Shown here: piece by piece, positions 42,429 to 53,159 of the stretch
Numbering within the stretch: position 1 is the stretch's first letter
Layout: every line of letters starts with the position of its first letter
Translations under genes and position numbers: made by a program
Source of the DNA: Peromyscus leucopus
Lineage: Eukaryota > Chordata > Mammalia > Rodentia > Cricetidae
Direction of reading: 5' to 3'
Assembly (NCBI RefSeq): GCF_004664715.2
Contig: NC_051063.1
Coordinates: 74,840,018 to 74,904,017 of the forward strand
DNA length: 64,000 nt
Notes under the pieces: model-generated
What the model was told of the DNA's origin: nothing
The model's database searches: none
Seen by the model: the letters and a program-made list of their open reading frames with translations, nothing else

Positions 42429-43892
42429 CCCTTTTACGACATGGATGAAGAAGTATGTGGCTTTGACCCTGGGGCAGAGAACACTGTGGTGCAAAGACAG
42501 AATTCAACATGAATTCCATGCAGTTAGGGGTTTCACTACTTGTCTCTGAGAAAGAAGCCCATACCTTCCTCTGTGGGCCTGGAGCCCCACCTCAGCTTCT
42601 GATCACCAAGCTGGCTGTGGAGGGGTGGGTCCTCACGGGGAGGAAGCTCTTCCTGTTTGCTCCTATCAGAGCCTGGGTTAAGTCAGCGGTTGGCCGGCTT
42701 ACGGCCTCTCTTTCCTGCTTCCTCCCATTTTCCTCCTTTGCAGGTAAGAGGAGAGTGGATTCACTTTGGGGTAAGGTAATATGCTTTCAGCTAGTCATCC
42801 TATGACCAGCCCATGCTTTAAGCCACCGGGAAGTCACAGGGTCTCAGAACTCAACTCGGGGATTTGTTCCTTTCCTAGAGAGGGGCCCAAGGTGTGATTA
42901 TGCAATTGTCTCTAATATTGCACAAGTCCAAAGCCCTTTCTAGAGGTCTGTAGGAGCCCTTGTCTCTCTGGATAATCCTCCCGTCTACTGCTACTGGCGA
43001 TGGATGAGACAGTCTAGTCCAGGTGCTTCCCATGCTGCCCCCTCCCCCACCCCGCTGAGCACCCCTGGAAGTGCACCTGCAGCCCCCAGCCTTCTGATCC
43101 GGGCTGTCCAGCAGGTGCTGCAGCCTCTAACACCTAGCACAGCTCCACAGCATTCCTGGGCACCTCATCTCTCGGCTAGCCCAGACAGGCAGCTCCCTGA
43201 GCTGGCTCTGCGTTAGCGGAAGTGAGGACAGCCAGCAAGCTCAAGCCTCTCCTCCTGGGCTGGGCTTCTGTGCAGCCTCATGTGACAGTCAGGAAAACCG
43301 TGCAGCATGTTAACCAGTACAACTGGCTGCTGCTCTGGATTCTTTGGCAGTCAGGCCCCTGGTGCCCAGCGAGCAGGAGGCAGAGGCATTGAGACAGGGC
43401 AAGGAGGGGATCTAATTAAGCTGTAAGCATCCCAGAGCCCCAGCTGGGTTGGAGTGGTGCTCTCTGATCCCAGCATCGCCTTAAGCACTGAGAGAAAGGA
43501 GGGGGAAGAGGAGGAGAGGATTGAGAACTTGATCACGGCGGCCCCAGTGAATTTCCACGGAACTTACGTGTACATCATGTTGGAGAATCAGCCCCCTTGA
43601 ACTCCGCTTAATTCTGCCCTGTGATCCTAGGAGCGCCAATGTCCCCCGGCCCAAAAGGAAGCTGACTTTCCCTTAGTGCCTCAAGGGATGCCAAGTGTGA
43701 CTGGGGAGTGCCTCCTGCCTTTGTGCATGGAGATGCATTCCTCCCTAGCCACACTCATTGATGCTGCAATGTAGCGGTCCTCCGGTCCCCTTTCTCGAGT
43801 GCCAAAACATTCCACGTGTGGGCTTTGCCATCAAAGAGCGTGGAAAGGGCTATACTCTGATGTCCAACCTGGGACCTAAATGCTATGCCATG

Positions 43893-43895
<3 letters not shown>
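42429..43895. other. No gene or clear repeat
   Basis: Unique-looking GC-moderate sequence. No coding signal supported. Confidence 0.45.

Positions 43896-43942
<47 letters not shown>
43896..43942 (+). repeat. (TG)n microsatellite
   Basis: About 23 TG units at the A-tail end of a minus-strand B3. Confidence 0.96.
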
Positions 43943-43946
<4 letters not shown>

Positions 43947-44225
43947 AGGTGCATGACTAGGTATAGGTGTGTGTACATATGTACATGTGTCTGTGGAGGC
44001 CAGAGGACAACCTCAGCTGTAGTTCCTCATAAACCATGCTGTTTTGTGAGACAGGGACTCTCACTTTTCCCTGGAACTCACCAATTTGGCTAAGCTGGCT
44101 GGCCAGTGAACCCAAGGGATCCACTATATTTGCCTTTAGAGGGCTAAAATTATAAGTGGGCACCACCATGCTCAAGTGCTTTTTTAAACATAGGAACTGG
44201 GCATTACACATGTGAACCGTCTCCC
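43943..44225 (-). mobile_element. B3 SINE
   Basis: TCTGTGGAGGCCAGAGGACA, TTTGTGAGACAGGGACTCTC, AATTTGGCTAAGCTGGCTGG and AATTATAAGTGGGCACCACC follow reverse-complement B3. Confidence 0.82.
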
Positions 44226-45127
44226 AGTCCGACAGCTTGCACTCTTTAAGCCAATAATAGATCTTAACTTTCAGATCCAACCTTCCAACGAGACTCATAG
44301 AAAGGATCGATGCTGTAGCCAGTCACAAAGGCAGGTGTGGCCCAGGAGACCCCACATCCACAGCCTGTACCTTCCACAGCAGGCAGTATACATTTCAAAG
44401 AGTAGCATAGAAGGAAAAAGCCAACCAATCGAAGGCTTGTCAAGCCTCACACTGCAGAGGCTGAGACCAGGGGATAATGCTATTGGGAAAGAAGTGGAGC
44501 TTGAACTCCATTCCCATGAACACCTTCGGCCGTTGTTCTTCAGTTTTGTTCTGAATTATGAGAAAACACAGGTTGAGTATAGAACACTGCACCGCTTTGG
44601 AGCAAAACAAGCAGCAAGTCTCCTGCTCATGAGCCGACATCTGCTAAACTCATCCCACACAACCTTGGGCCCTGCTGACCACAGACTAGGCTCTGGGCAA
44701 AGTGCATGCTCTCCCCGAAACCACACTCCCCAGACAGCCACATCGCCGAAGAGCAGCCATGCGTTCTTTGCTCGGGCGCTGAAGCAAACCAGATAATATT
44801 AGGCTCAACCCGGCTTAGACAGAGGCTTATTTCTTTTAAAAACAGAGAAGGAGACAGACAAAATTCCTGCCCGGATCTGTTAGCCATGGCCTTGTGGCCA
44901 AATCCCAGGAATCCTGCCCTGGCTGGGAAGACCAAGACCTCAGCACTTCTGAGCAAGGGGGATTGGGGCCAGAGACTCCACCTCACATTCCTGGTCCCAG
45001 AATGGCAGCAAGATGTGTCAGAGGGAACTGGCCCTCCAGGGCACTCTGAGTCTATGGAAAGAAGCTAAAGATCTGGAGATTTTTTTCCTGGTTTTATTAT
45101 TATTAAATAGGGTTTTACTAATTCAGT
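44226..45127. other. Unique sequence with a 194-codon open frame
   Basis: A plus-strand open frame (44212-44796) starts inside the tail of the neighbouring B3. Its translation has no recognisable domain, signal peptide or family. I read it as chance. Confidence 0.45.
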
Positions 45128-45245
45128 AGTTGGGCTGGGGATGTAGGGATATGAACTTGCAGAGTTTGATGCCAATGAGAGACCCCATCTCAAAGGAAGG
45201 TGGATGGTGCATGGTGCCTAGGGAAGGACACAGAGATTGTCCTGT
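45128..45245 (+). mobile_element. B3 SINE 3' fragment
   Basis: TTGGGCTGGGGATGTAGGGA, CAATGAGAGACCCCATCTCA and AAGGAAGGTGGATGGTGCAT match the B3 distal half. Confidence 0.5.

Positions 45246-45279
<34 letters not shown>
45246..45279 (+). repeat. (CA)n microsatellite
   Basis: About 17 CA units on the B3 tail. Confidence 0.95.
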
Positions 45280-45280
<1 letters not shown>

Positions 45281-45547
45281 GTTAGACTAGTACCTGGCAT
45301 ACAGTGAGCATCATGAAAATACTCATAAAACTAACATTTCTCTAGTTATAAAAGGGGCTCTGACTGGAAACAAACTTGGAAAACACTAACGAGTAAAGGG
45401 GATACGGCTGAATTCATCTACCATTGCAATTTGTAGACACAGTACCTTATTAAAATATGTCCAGGATCTTCCTATCCATGAACCAAGTGTGTCTGTATCA
45501 CATATCCTAAAGAAGATCTTTTTTATTCACAAGGAAGTGGAACTGTG

Positions 45548-45720
45548 TTCTAATTTGTATATAATCCTCACACACTCTCCCGTATACTATAAATTATCTC
45601 TATATTGCCTATAATGACAAATGCAATATGAATGCTAGGGAGATATAACATTGCATTTTTTAGAGAATACCAAGAAAATGATAGGTGCCTATGCTCAATA
45701 CAGATGCAAGGGCTTTGTTT
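45548..45720 (-). mobile_element. Tigger/MER2-like DNA transposon fragment
   Basis: TCTCCCGTATACTATAAATT, ATCTCTATATTGCCTATAAT, GACAAATGCAATATGAATGC and ATGCTCAATACAGATGCA follow a MER2-type element read in reverse. Non-coding remnant. Confidence 0.5.
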
Positions 45721-45734
45721 CAAAAATTTTATAT

Positions 45735-45802
45735 GCACATGACATGTGTATGTGTGAGCATGTTGGCGTGTGTGCCACAGTGCATGTGTGGAGGACAATC
45801 TC

Positions 45803-45803
<1 letters not shown>
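45735..45803 (-). mobile_element. B3 SINE, distal part (split)
   Basis: GTGCATGTGTGGAGGACAAT followed by CTCAGGTGT is the 3'-side B3 block on the minus strand. The rest lies beyond the inserted SINE at 45996-46203. Confidence 0.6.

Positions 45804-45849
<46 letters not shown>
45804..45849 (+). repeat. (GT)n microsatellite
   Basis: About 23 GT units at the tail of the inserted SINE. Confidence 0.96.
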
Positions 45850-45850
<1 letters not shown>

Positions 45851-45995
45851 ATGTCACACAGTTTACATGTGGAGGTCAGAAGACAACCTGTGGAAGTCAG
45901 GTCTCTCCTTCCACCATGTGGGTTCCAGGGATCAAATTCAGGTCATGACACTTGGCATCTAGCAGCTCTACCCACTGAGTCATCTCACTAGCCCA
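45850..45995 (-). mobile_element. B2-type SINE inserted in B3
   Basis: TACATGTGGAGGTCAGAAGA, CTCTCCTTCCACCATGTGGG, TTCCAGGGATCAAATTCAGG and the promoter end ACTGAGTCATCTCACTAGCC. It interrupts a collinear B3. Confidence 0.8.
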
Positions 45996-46203
45996 AGGAC
46001 TCCTTTACTGTTCCCTGCTACATATGCCATGCTTGCTGGCTCAAGCGCTTCCAGGGATTTCCGTCTCCACACCCTGTCTTGCTTTGGTATTACAAATGCG
46101 TGCTACTGTACCCAGCTTCATGTGGGGTCTAGGGATTCGATCACTCAGGTCCTCAGACTTGTGGGGAAATCCTCTACCTGCTGAGCCACCTCCCCAGTCC
46201 TCA
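45996..46203 (-). mobile_element. B3 SINE, promoter-side part (split)
   Basis: TTGCTGGCTCAAGCGCTTCC, GGTATTACAAATGCGTGCTA, GTGGGGTCTAGGGATTCGAT and the tRNA-related end CTGAGCCACCTCCCCAGTCC complete the B3 begun at 45735. Confidence 0.72.
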
Positions 46204-46444
46204 GATACTTCTGATCTGGAGTAGTTGACTACACAGATGCAGGGCCAGTGGGTGGACAATATTTTCATTTCACAATGTTCTGTATTAGTAAATATCCATC
46301 AATTCATTCCTCTCGTGGTTACACTAGTGTTTCATTGTGCTATAAGTAGCCCCTCAGTGTGAGTTCTTCTCTGTAATTATTAACTCACTTAGGAGCAAGT
46401 CACCTACCTCCTCTCCAGAAAGGAGGGGCAGATGAGGTCTCTTC

Positions 46445-46700
46445 TGGTTGCCCAAATACCTATGTGGTCGATCCTCGCTGTTTGTGGAGTCCATGTTTGC
46501 AAATTCATTTACTCCCTATAATTAATTTGCAACCTTAACACCAAGACTTCTTCATGCTCAATAGCACTCAAGTGCAAAGCAATGAGAACTCTGGGCTACC
46601 AACACATTCACAGCCAGCACAGACCGAGTGAGGCGACACCCGGCTGGGGACACACACTTCTGCTGCCGCTTTCGTACTGTCCACGAGAATCCTTTCACAT
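46445..46700 (+). mobile_element. Tigger-like DNA transposon fragment
   Basis: TCGATCCTCGCTGTTTGTGG, CATGTTTGCAAATTCATTTA and ACCGAGTGAGGCGACACCC resemble blocks of Tigger-type elements. Non-coding and diverged. Confidence 0.4.
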
Positions 46701-46988
46701 TCTAGCCAGAGGTATACTCTCCCTGACAAATCCACTGTTGAGAATGCCTGCCCCCCCCATGCCCACCCCTTCCTGCACGGCTGAAGGCCTTTCTAATGTT
46801 CCCAGGTGCAACAAGGCTCTGATGTGACCTGCTGAGAGCCACATGTGTTCGATAAGCTCCGTTCAGGCACAGGTTATAGCTCTGCTGGCCTTGAGGTCAG
46901 CGTCAACGAAACAGTGCGTGCTAAGGAAGGTGCCTTTCCACAGAGGTGCGCACAAGGCAATCCTGCGTGTTCCTCAGTGCCTAACAGT

Positions 46989-47130
46989 GCGGTGGAGGTG
47001 GTGGCACACGCCTTTAATCCCAGCACTCCGGAGGCAGAGCCAGGCGGATCTCTATTAGTTGAAGGTCAGCCTGGCCTACAGAGCGAGATCTGGGACAGGC
47101 ACCAAAACTACACGGAGAAACCCTGCCTCA
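46989..47130 (+). mobile_element. B1 SINE
   Basis: GGTGGTGGCACACGCCTTTA, ATCCCAGCACTCCGGAGGCA, GCCAGGCGGATCTCTATTAG and GAGATCTGGGACAGGCACCA, ending AACCCTGCCTC. Intact A and B box regions. The expanded tail follows. Confidence 0.9.
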
Positions 47131-47275
47131 AAAGAAGAAGAAGAAGAAGAAGAGGAGGAGGAGGAGGAGGAGGAGGAGGAGGAGGAGGAGGAGGAGGAGG
47201 AAGAAGAAGAAGAAGAAGAAGAAGAAGAAGAAGAAGAAGAAGAAGAAGAAGAAGAAGAAGAAAAGAAAAAAAAAA
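47130..47275 (+). repeat. 146-bp pure purine tract (GAA)n(GGA)n(GAA)n
   Basis: AAG units from 47131, then AGG units (about 47152-47200), then AAG units (about 47201-47262) and an A-rich end. There is no pyrimidine over the whole tract. It grew on the A tail of a B1. It translates to poly-Glu or similar in several frames, which is not coding evidence. Confidence 0.97.
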
Positions 47276-48117
47276 CCTTGCTCCTTTAATTTTTCCTTGC
47301 TCTGAACTTATAGGTAGGTATACTCATACACTGATGGTTGCAGATTCCTCTCAGGATAAATGCCAAGTGGCTGCTTAGCTCATAGACACCCTATGCATGA
47401 TCATGATCTTGAAATCACCAATAGACCCCAAAATAAACAATAATTGCAAATATCAAGTGTCTATTGTGTCCAAAGGAAACACCCTTCGTTGGCCACCAAG
47501 GGTCTATTTAGACTTGGGAGTCTTTTTTCCCTAAAGCAGAAGAAGGGAGGAAATGCCTTCCTCCAGTGAGGAAGGGTCTCACAGCTGGGCCACACAAAGG
47601 ATGTCCTGCGAAGATGGGACACCCAGCCTGCCTGTGAGAAAATACGGCCAGCTCCAGCCCATGGCCAAGGACCTCCTTAGCAATCAGGCTAGGCAGGGCT
47701 AACTTCAGAAACTAACCACCCTGAAGCCTCAGGACCTCGGTAGCAAAGGCTTATTCTATACCCATGGTAAGTTAGTCAGGGCTGCAGGGCAGGCTATGCT
47801 CTATGACCTACATAGTCACTAGGATGGGTGGAGGATAGCAGTAGCTCCTGCATCTTGGAACTGAATTCTCTGGAATGTATGGCTCCCAGGATTACCACGA
47901 AAGGGAAAGGGAGCATTTGGGTATCCCATCCCAATCTGAAGTTATACTTCAACCCGAAAGTTAGATTTATTACTTCCTCTCAGAGCTCGTTGTCGGCCCT
48001 AGTCAAAATGGCCTCATCCGTCTTCCAAGAGGCCAGGAAATATAGGGATATCAAACATGATATTGATAAACAAGAAACATCTCCTCGACCACATGTCAAC
48101 ATCTGTTGTAAAATACT
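47276..48117. other. No gene or clear repeat
   Basis: Unique-looking. A 98-codon frame at 47828-48124 has no family resemblance. Confidence 0.45.
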
Positions 48118-48668
48118 ATTTTAAGATGTGTTACATGTGTTTATGCCGTGAAATGCTTATTTAATAATGCAAGATGTATTGCATTCTTTTATATTGCATT
48201 TGTTTAACTCTGTGAAGCTGTGCTTCTTTGCCTGTCTAAAACACCTGATTGGTCTAATAAAGAGCTGAACGTCCAATAGCAAGGCAGGAGAAGTGATAGG
48301 TGGGGCTGGCAGGCAGAGAGAATAAATAGAAGGAGAAAAAGAGAAAAAAAGGATGTAGGATCAAGAGAAGGAGGAGGACTCCAGGGGCCAGATACCCAGC
48401 AACACAGAAAGAAGTAAAGAAAGATCTACAAAAATAGAGAAAGGTAAAAGCCCAGAGGCAAAAGATAGATGAGATCATTTAGGTTGAGAAAAACTGGAAA
48501 CAAACCAAGCTAAGGCCAGACATTTGTAAGTAAGAATAAGACTCTGTGTGTATTTATTTGGGAGCTGGATGCCCACCCCACCCCTCTACCCCACCCCACC
48601 CCCTACCCCACCCCATCCCCACAGAGAGCCAAAGAGTAAGGAGAAAAAAGTCAAAATAATACCAACTA
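48118..48668 (+). mobile_element. Solo LTR-like element, family A copy 2
   Basis: CACCTGATTGGTCTAATAAA, GAGCTGAACGTCCAATAGCA, the TATA-like GAGAGAATAAATAGAAGG and the 3' block ATTTGGGAGCTGGATGCCC match the copy at 9870-10303, here on the plus strand. A partly duplicated TGCATTTGTTTA-like stretch near 48170-48215 lengthens the 5' end. No attached retroviral genes were recognised. Confidence 0.68.
48574..48622 (+). repeat. (CCCCA)n-type C-rich tract
   Basis: Repeated CCCACCCCACCCC and CTACCCCA units within the LTR 3' part. The minus strand can form G-quadruplexes. Confidence 0.88.
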
Positions 48669-49494
48669 TGAACATCAATACGTCTACAGTAGTGAGTCCT
48701 CCTGAAAAACATCCTCAGTCTTTGGTGTGGACACCTGAATTTTGAGGATTCCATCAGTAAGAAGACACAGATGTGTACAGACTTCTGTGTGCATCTCTGT
48801 CCTAGTAGCAAAATAGGTTAGGATCTTCAGAAATAGTTGATGGATTTGGGCAATTAGTCAAGGACACCTTGGAGTTAAGAGGAATAAGCCCATTGGTCCA
48901 CTTGTACTGCTTAGAGGTCATAAAGGGCCCTGGAGCTGCCCCTGTGGTCCCCACTGACCCCTTGATGCTCCATGATTTCCACCAACAGGACGCAAACAAG
49001 CAGGTGCGAAGACTTAAGAAGTTTGAACAAGATAAGCACAAAAGCACATATTAACAGAAAGACACACTTTCATTTAGACACCAAGTCCTCGACTCCACTC
49101 GAAACACACTGGAATTTTGTTAAGCGGTTTTGAAGAGATGGGTTGACTTTTTTTTTTTTATGGTGGGCTAATGAGAAGTCACATTCCTCAGCAGTGTACC
49201 TACTCATACATTGATCTTGCTCAGGTAAATAACCTCTCACCCATGCTCATTCAGGTAACCCTAATCAAGTTCAGTGGGTCACCCCAAAACAGAGGGACAG
49301 GAGAGGATAATGGGGGAGGGGAGCTCGGATCAAAGAGCAGTGCACATGCGTATGACGTCATGAAAGAAGGACGTTGCTGCCAGCGTCAACTCCCACCAGC
49401 CATGGATAAGAATGGATATTTTTGCAGAGATCTGATGGGTGAACTGAATGTCCATTTATACTTAGTGTGAGTCCAATGTGTATATGTGCATGTC
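48669..49494. other. No gene or clear repeat
   Basis: A 61-codon frame ending at 49054 (…QVRRLKKFEQDKHKSTY) looks protein-like at its C-terminus but matches nothing I recognise and has no poly(A) or splice context. T-run at about 49149-49159. Confidence 0.35.
49353..49360. promoter_or_regulatory. CRE/ATF palindrome TGACGTCA
   Basis: Perfect CRE octamer in apparently unique sequence. Confidence 0.3.
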
Positions 49495-49605
49495 CTGAGA
49501 CAGGGTCTTGCTGTGTACCCCAGGATGCCCTTGACCTCTCCATCTTCCTGGCTCAGCCTCCCAAATGCGAGTACAAGCATGAATTCTACCACACCTGGCT
49601 TTGAT
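49495..49605 (-). mobile_element. Old B1-type SINE
   Basis: CTGAGACAGGGTCTTGCTGT, CCCAGGATGCCCTTGACCTC and TACCACACCTGGCTTTG are reverse-complement B1-like. Confidence 0.72.
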
Positions 49606-49777
49606 TTGTAATTTTAATTAACAGATTTAAAGGTTTTTACATATTCCTTCCAAGTTTATATTTTTGTTATCACTCAGGCTTTCCCCCATTACTCTGGTGC
49701 CAGCTCTTGCCTTGTTTTGTAATAACCTTTCACATAAAAATAAGATTACTTACAATATTTTAAATTAAAAAAAATAT

Positions 49778-49950
49778 TGGTGTGTGAGTGTGGAGGGGGA
49801 GTGCATCCCACTGTGTGTGTGCGTGGGTCAGAGGACGACTTCATGGAGTGAGTTCTCCCTTCCAACCTCACATCTATCTCAGGGATCAAACTCAGGATGG
49901 TGGCCTTGCATGGCAGGTGTCTACCCACTGAGCCACCTGGCCGGCTCTCT
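49778..49950 (-). mobile_element. B2-type SINE
   Basis: GTGGGTCAGAGGACGACTTC, AGTTCTCCCTTCCAACCTCA, CAGGGATCAAACTCAGGATG and the promoter end ACTGAGCCACCTGGCCGGCT. Confidence 0.78.
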
Positions 49951-51929
49951 TTTTTGTGACATTTATCGCAGATGTCTTCCTAGCATGGCTGATACCTCAG
50001 AGTGTCAGTATTTCTCTAGGCAAACCTCAAAATCTTTTAGTTTTAGACCCATTTCTAAACATTTCTGTCTGGAAAGCCCTTGCCTCGGAGCTGAGGCTTA
50101 CCTGTTGTAAAATGTATGTGGAATTTATTCTGATATATGGAGGAGCTGCGGATTATCTCTAATTTTTCCCACATGGCTGGTCCTCACATCACTTATTGCC
50201 TAATCTCCCGTTCTCCATGGATCTTTCTCACGCACTCGCTTCTTATCTCCATCACCTCCGTGAGGACCTGTGTAGGAGACACTCGGTTCTACTAGCCCAT
50301 CTGTTTGTGGTTTCTTTCGGCATCAAAGCTTTATGAGATCGCTTCTTTCTCTTTTACCCTCAGTGATAGAATCCTTTAAACATACTCTCTGCAAATATTC
50401 TGGGCTGGATCAAGCTACCAGAATTTTCTTAAAAGGAACATTCCAGGCTACTGCAGGCATACTCTGCATAGAATTCTTGTTGACCCAAGACAGCCGACTC
50501 GCACTTCCTACCATGATAATAGGGTCTTCCAGAAACTATTCCTTTGATATTCTGCCCCTGTTCAGCCTGGCCTGGTGCTTTAAGATGGAGGGGGCATCAA
50601 GAGCAGCGTAAGGGAAGAAGCCCAACCTTGCAAGGCTGCCTTGGTCAAAAATTAATTTGTGCAGTCACCCTCCTTTTAGAAAGCAGACCCTTGGGTACTG
50701 GCCTGAAAGTGCCGATTCTCATGTAGTCATCTTCACTGTGGCTAGGCAGGGGAATGCCCGTATACAAGACTAGTAACTGCTCATTAAAGACCTGTCAGGT
50801 ACCTAGGAACGGGTTCTCCTCACTGCTTTCCCAGTGAGTTATCTGGAGTGCGCTGCTGGCACCCCATCTGCAGAATGAAGCATCTGTCCCGGGCACCTTC
50901 TAGCTCTAAGGCAGGTTGCAGGCAGCTCCGTCTGAATCTGGAGGCAAAAATCCTCCAAGCCGGCCTTTGTTTCCCTTCCAAGCGCGTTTGCGGAGCTCTT
51001 ACAGCACCACAGACACCGCTGCGTTTGAGGAGCTTCCTTGCTTTGTGAAGCCCTTTCAAGATGGGGATAAAAGGGTCCCCAAAGCATGAAGCAGATTAAA
51101 AGCAGTGTCTGTACAAGGCAAGAAGAAAGTTGGGGATTTCTTTTCTCCCTTCCTCTCATTAGTTTAACTTCGACTGATTTCAACATGTGCTACACTTTCC
51201 CTGGAAACTGAAGGGTTTGATTTGGAACGCCGTTGCCAGGTGAAAATTCTGCTGAGTCTATGAGGCGAAAACATGGCTGCTGATGAGCGTGACTGACTTC
51301 ACATAAGTAAGAGGAACTACAAACTTTGGGAGAGAGGGAGCAATTCTAGAATGTTTCCAGTTGCCCTAAATCCAGCTTGTTTTGGTTCCTTGGATTCCAG
51401 GGTGGCTCAGAAAGTTCCCTCATGGAAGCCCAGAAAACATTCCTCCACACAATCTATTTTCTGACCCAGAACAAATGGGTAGGAACAACAAATTTCCTAG
51501 ATCAACTCTGGAAAATTCATGGCAATGGCAACTCTTGGTTCTTTCCTCTAGGAGGAAAAAAGAAAAAGAAATCGACCAAATCATGCCACAGAGAACAGCC
51601 ACCTCCCCGCCCAAATCCTCCTCTTTTATTCAAATAATGACTATAACCTCTGAGGTCTCGGTGGTTGCATTGTGCTTGTCTGTGTCTCTGATGCCTTTTG
51701 GGATAGCCCAGGAAAGACTACAGAGTTTCCTTGGTCCTCATTTGAAATTCCAGTTTTGCAGCATTAATTGGCATTTTTCAAACACTAAGAGTCCAGCTTG
51801 AAGTCTACAAATAAAAACAGGCCCAGATGCTGTGCTTTCACTGGCACGCATTTAACACTTCGTAAGCAGTTCATTAAACTGATAACACTTTAAACGGCAA
51901 CACTGGCTCTCTCAGAGCCCCACGGCAGG
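49951..51929. other. Unique sequence, possible conserved elements
   Basis: About 2 kb without recognisable repeats. The stretch 50840-51340 has scattered CpGs and motif-dense texture. No supported coding frame: the 139- and 86-codon frames near 51380-51800 look like chance. Confidence 0.35.
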
Positions 51930-51980
51930 CAATTGTCTCCAGACACCCAGGGAACTCTGCCTGGCTTGAGAACCACAGGA
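51930..51980 (-). mobile_element. MER5A-like hAT end
   Basis: ATTGTCTCCAGACACCCAGG followed by CTGGCTTGAGAACCACAGG is the reverse complement of the MER5A 5' end. Confidence 0.5.
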
Positions 51981-52143
51981 ATCTACCTTCGTGGTGGAGT
52001 GTCTTAATTATGGGCACCCTGACCCCCTGGCCATCTCACAGGGCCTGCCTGAGGCCTCCACACCCCAGTGACCAGGGGACCCTGGCACAAGGCCAGAAAG
52101 CAGGTGCGCCAGAGACATGATAAGGGATCCAGGGATAGATGCA

Positions 52144-52206
52144 GGCTGGGGGCGGGAGGTGGGGTGTGGGGTGTGTGAGGGGCGGGGGGGGGGGGGGCGG
52201 GGGTGG
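52144..52206 (+). repeat. Strong G-quadruplex-type tract
   Basis: Eight or more G-runs of three to fourteen bases over about 60 bp, including a G14 run near 52184-52197. Confidence 0.9.
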
Positions 52207-52468
52207 TGAGACAGCCTCTGTGTTCTCTGCAAGCAGGCAGCGTGTCCGGGAGCCGTCTCAGCTTGAGAATCCAGGATTTGCCTCACTCACCAAGGGTCAG
52301 TTTGTCATCTCAACGGAATTAAGGGCGAATGTTCAACCACCCTCCAAGGATGACTCTCTCTTTCCTGCTCAGGTTTCATCTAAAGCACGAAGACTCGGGC
52401 ACAGCATGGGCCCCTCCCCCTGCCATCATCCTCTGGGACCTGGGACGGGGACACATTAGAGCAGCCGG

Positions 52469-52516
52469 AGGAGGCTGGGGGCCGGGGGTGGGGTGGGAGT
52501 GGGGGGTTGGGGGGAA
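52469..52516 (+). repeat. G-quadruplex-type tract
   Basis: Six to seven G-runs of three to six bases separated by one to four bases. Confidence 0.88.
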
Positions 52517-52863
52517 GTTGTTAAACTGCCCACTCCAGTCCCTGTACGGGAGAAGCTGTACAAGGGTTGACCTGCATTTGATCATTTGCATAGTGCCAAG
52601 CTGGGAACAGAAATGTGGGCGTTCATTCCACAACAATCCGACGAACAAGGGTGGGGTGGGGGGGTGAACATTGTCCTCTCCGGGTGACAGACAGTGAGGC
52701 TGGCATTGCGGAAATCAATACCACAGACAGTAACTCGCCTGGGGCATTTGGCGAGCATGCCGCACAGGGCTAACGAAAGTGTTTTTGGTCTGCAGAAGCA
52801 CTGGCACCTTCAAATCTGTGGGTTGCTCGGGGCATTTTTACCCACTTTTCGCAAAAGACAAAA

Positions 52864-52871
52864 TGACGTCA
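52864..52871. promoter_or_regulatory. CRE/ATF palindrome TGACGTCA
   Basis: Perfect CRE octamer in repeat-free sequence about 300 bp upstream of a small CpG cluster. Confidence 0.35.
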
Positions 52872-53036
52872 TTAAGACATGGGTGAATTAGAACTTGAGT
52901 CTATCTGGTGACCATCATCTGGCACACTGAGCCCCAATATGAGGAAATGAGAAGGGTGTGGGTGTTGAATTCGTGACTCAAAAGGGGGAATCCTGGGGCT
53001 TCACCCCAAGCGTTCTCTAACCTCCGCCCTGGAGAG

Positions 53037-53073
53037 TAACTGATGGGTAACCGATGGATAATTGATGGATAAC
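53037..53073 (+). repeat. 11-bp tandem repeat, three copies
   Basis: TAACTGATGGG, TAACCGATGGA, TAATTGATGGA, then TAAC. Confidence 0.9.
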
Positions 53074-53159
53074 CGGCCAGCTGCTGATTAACCATAGTGG
53101 GGCTGCAGTGAGGCCCGAGGCCATGACCCCAGTGGCCACAGAGATGGAAACTGAACACA

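Noticed and set aside
44212..44796. Plus-strand open frame of 194 codons
   Set aside because: Starts inside a B3 remnant, no family resemblance, and no splice, promoter or poly(A) context.
47059..47378. Frames encoding poly-Glu, poly-Gly or poly-Arg
   Set aside because: Direct translation of the GAA/GGA tail of a B1.
48869..49054. Short frame ending in a basic QVRRLKKFEQDKHK stretch
   Set aside because: Protein-like at the C-terminus and possibly a decayed pseudogene, but I recognise no parent gene and see no retroposition signature.
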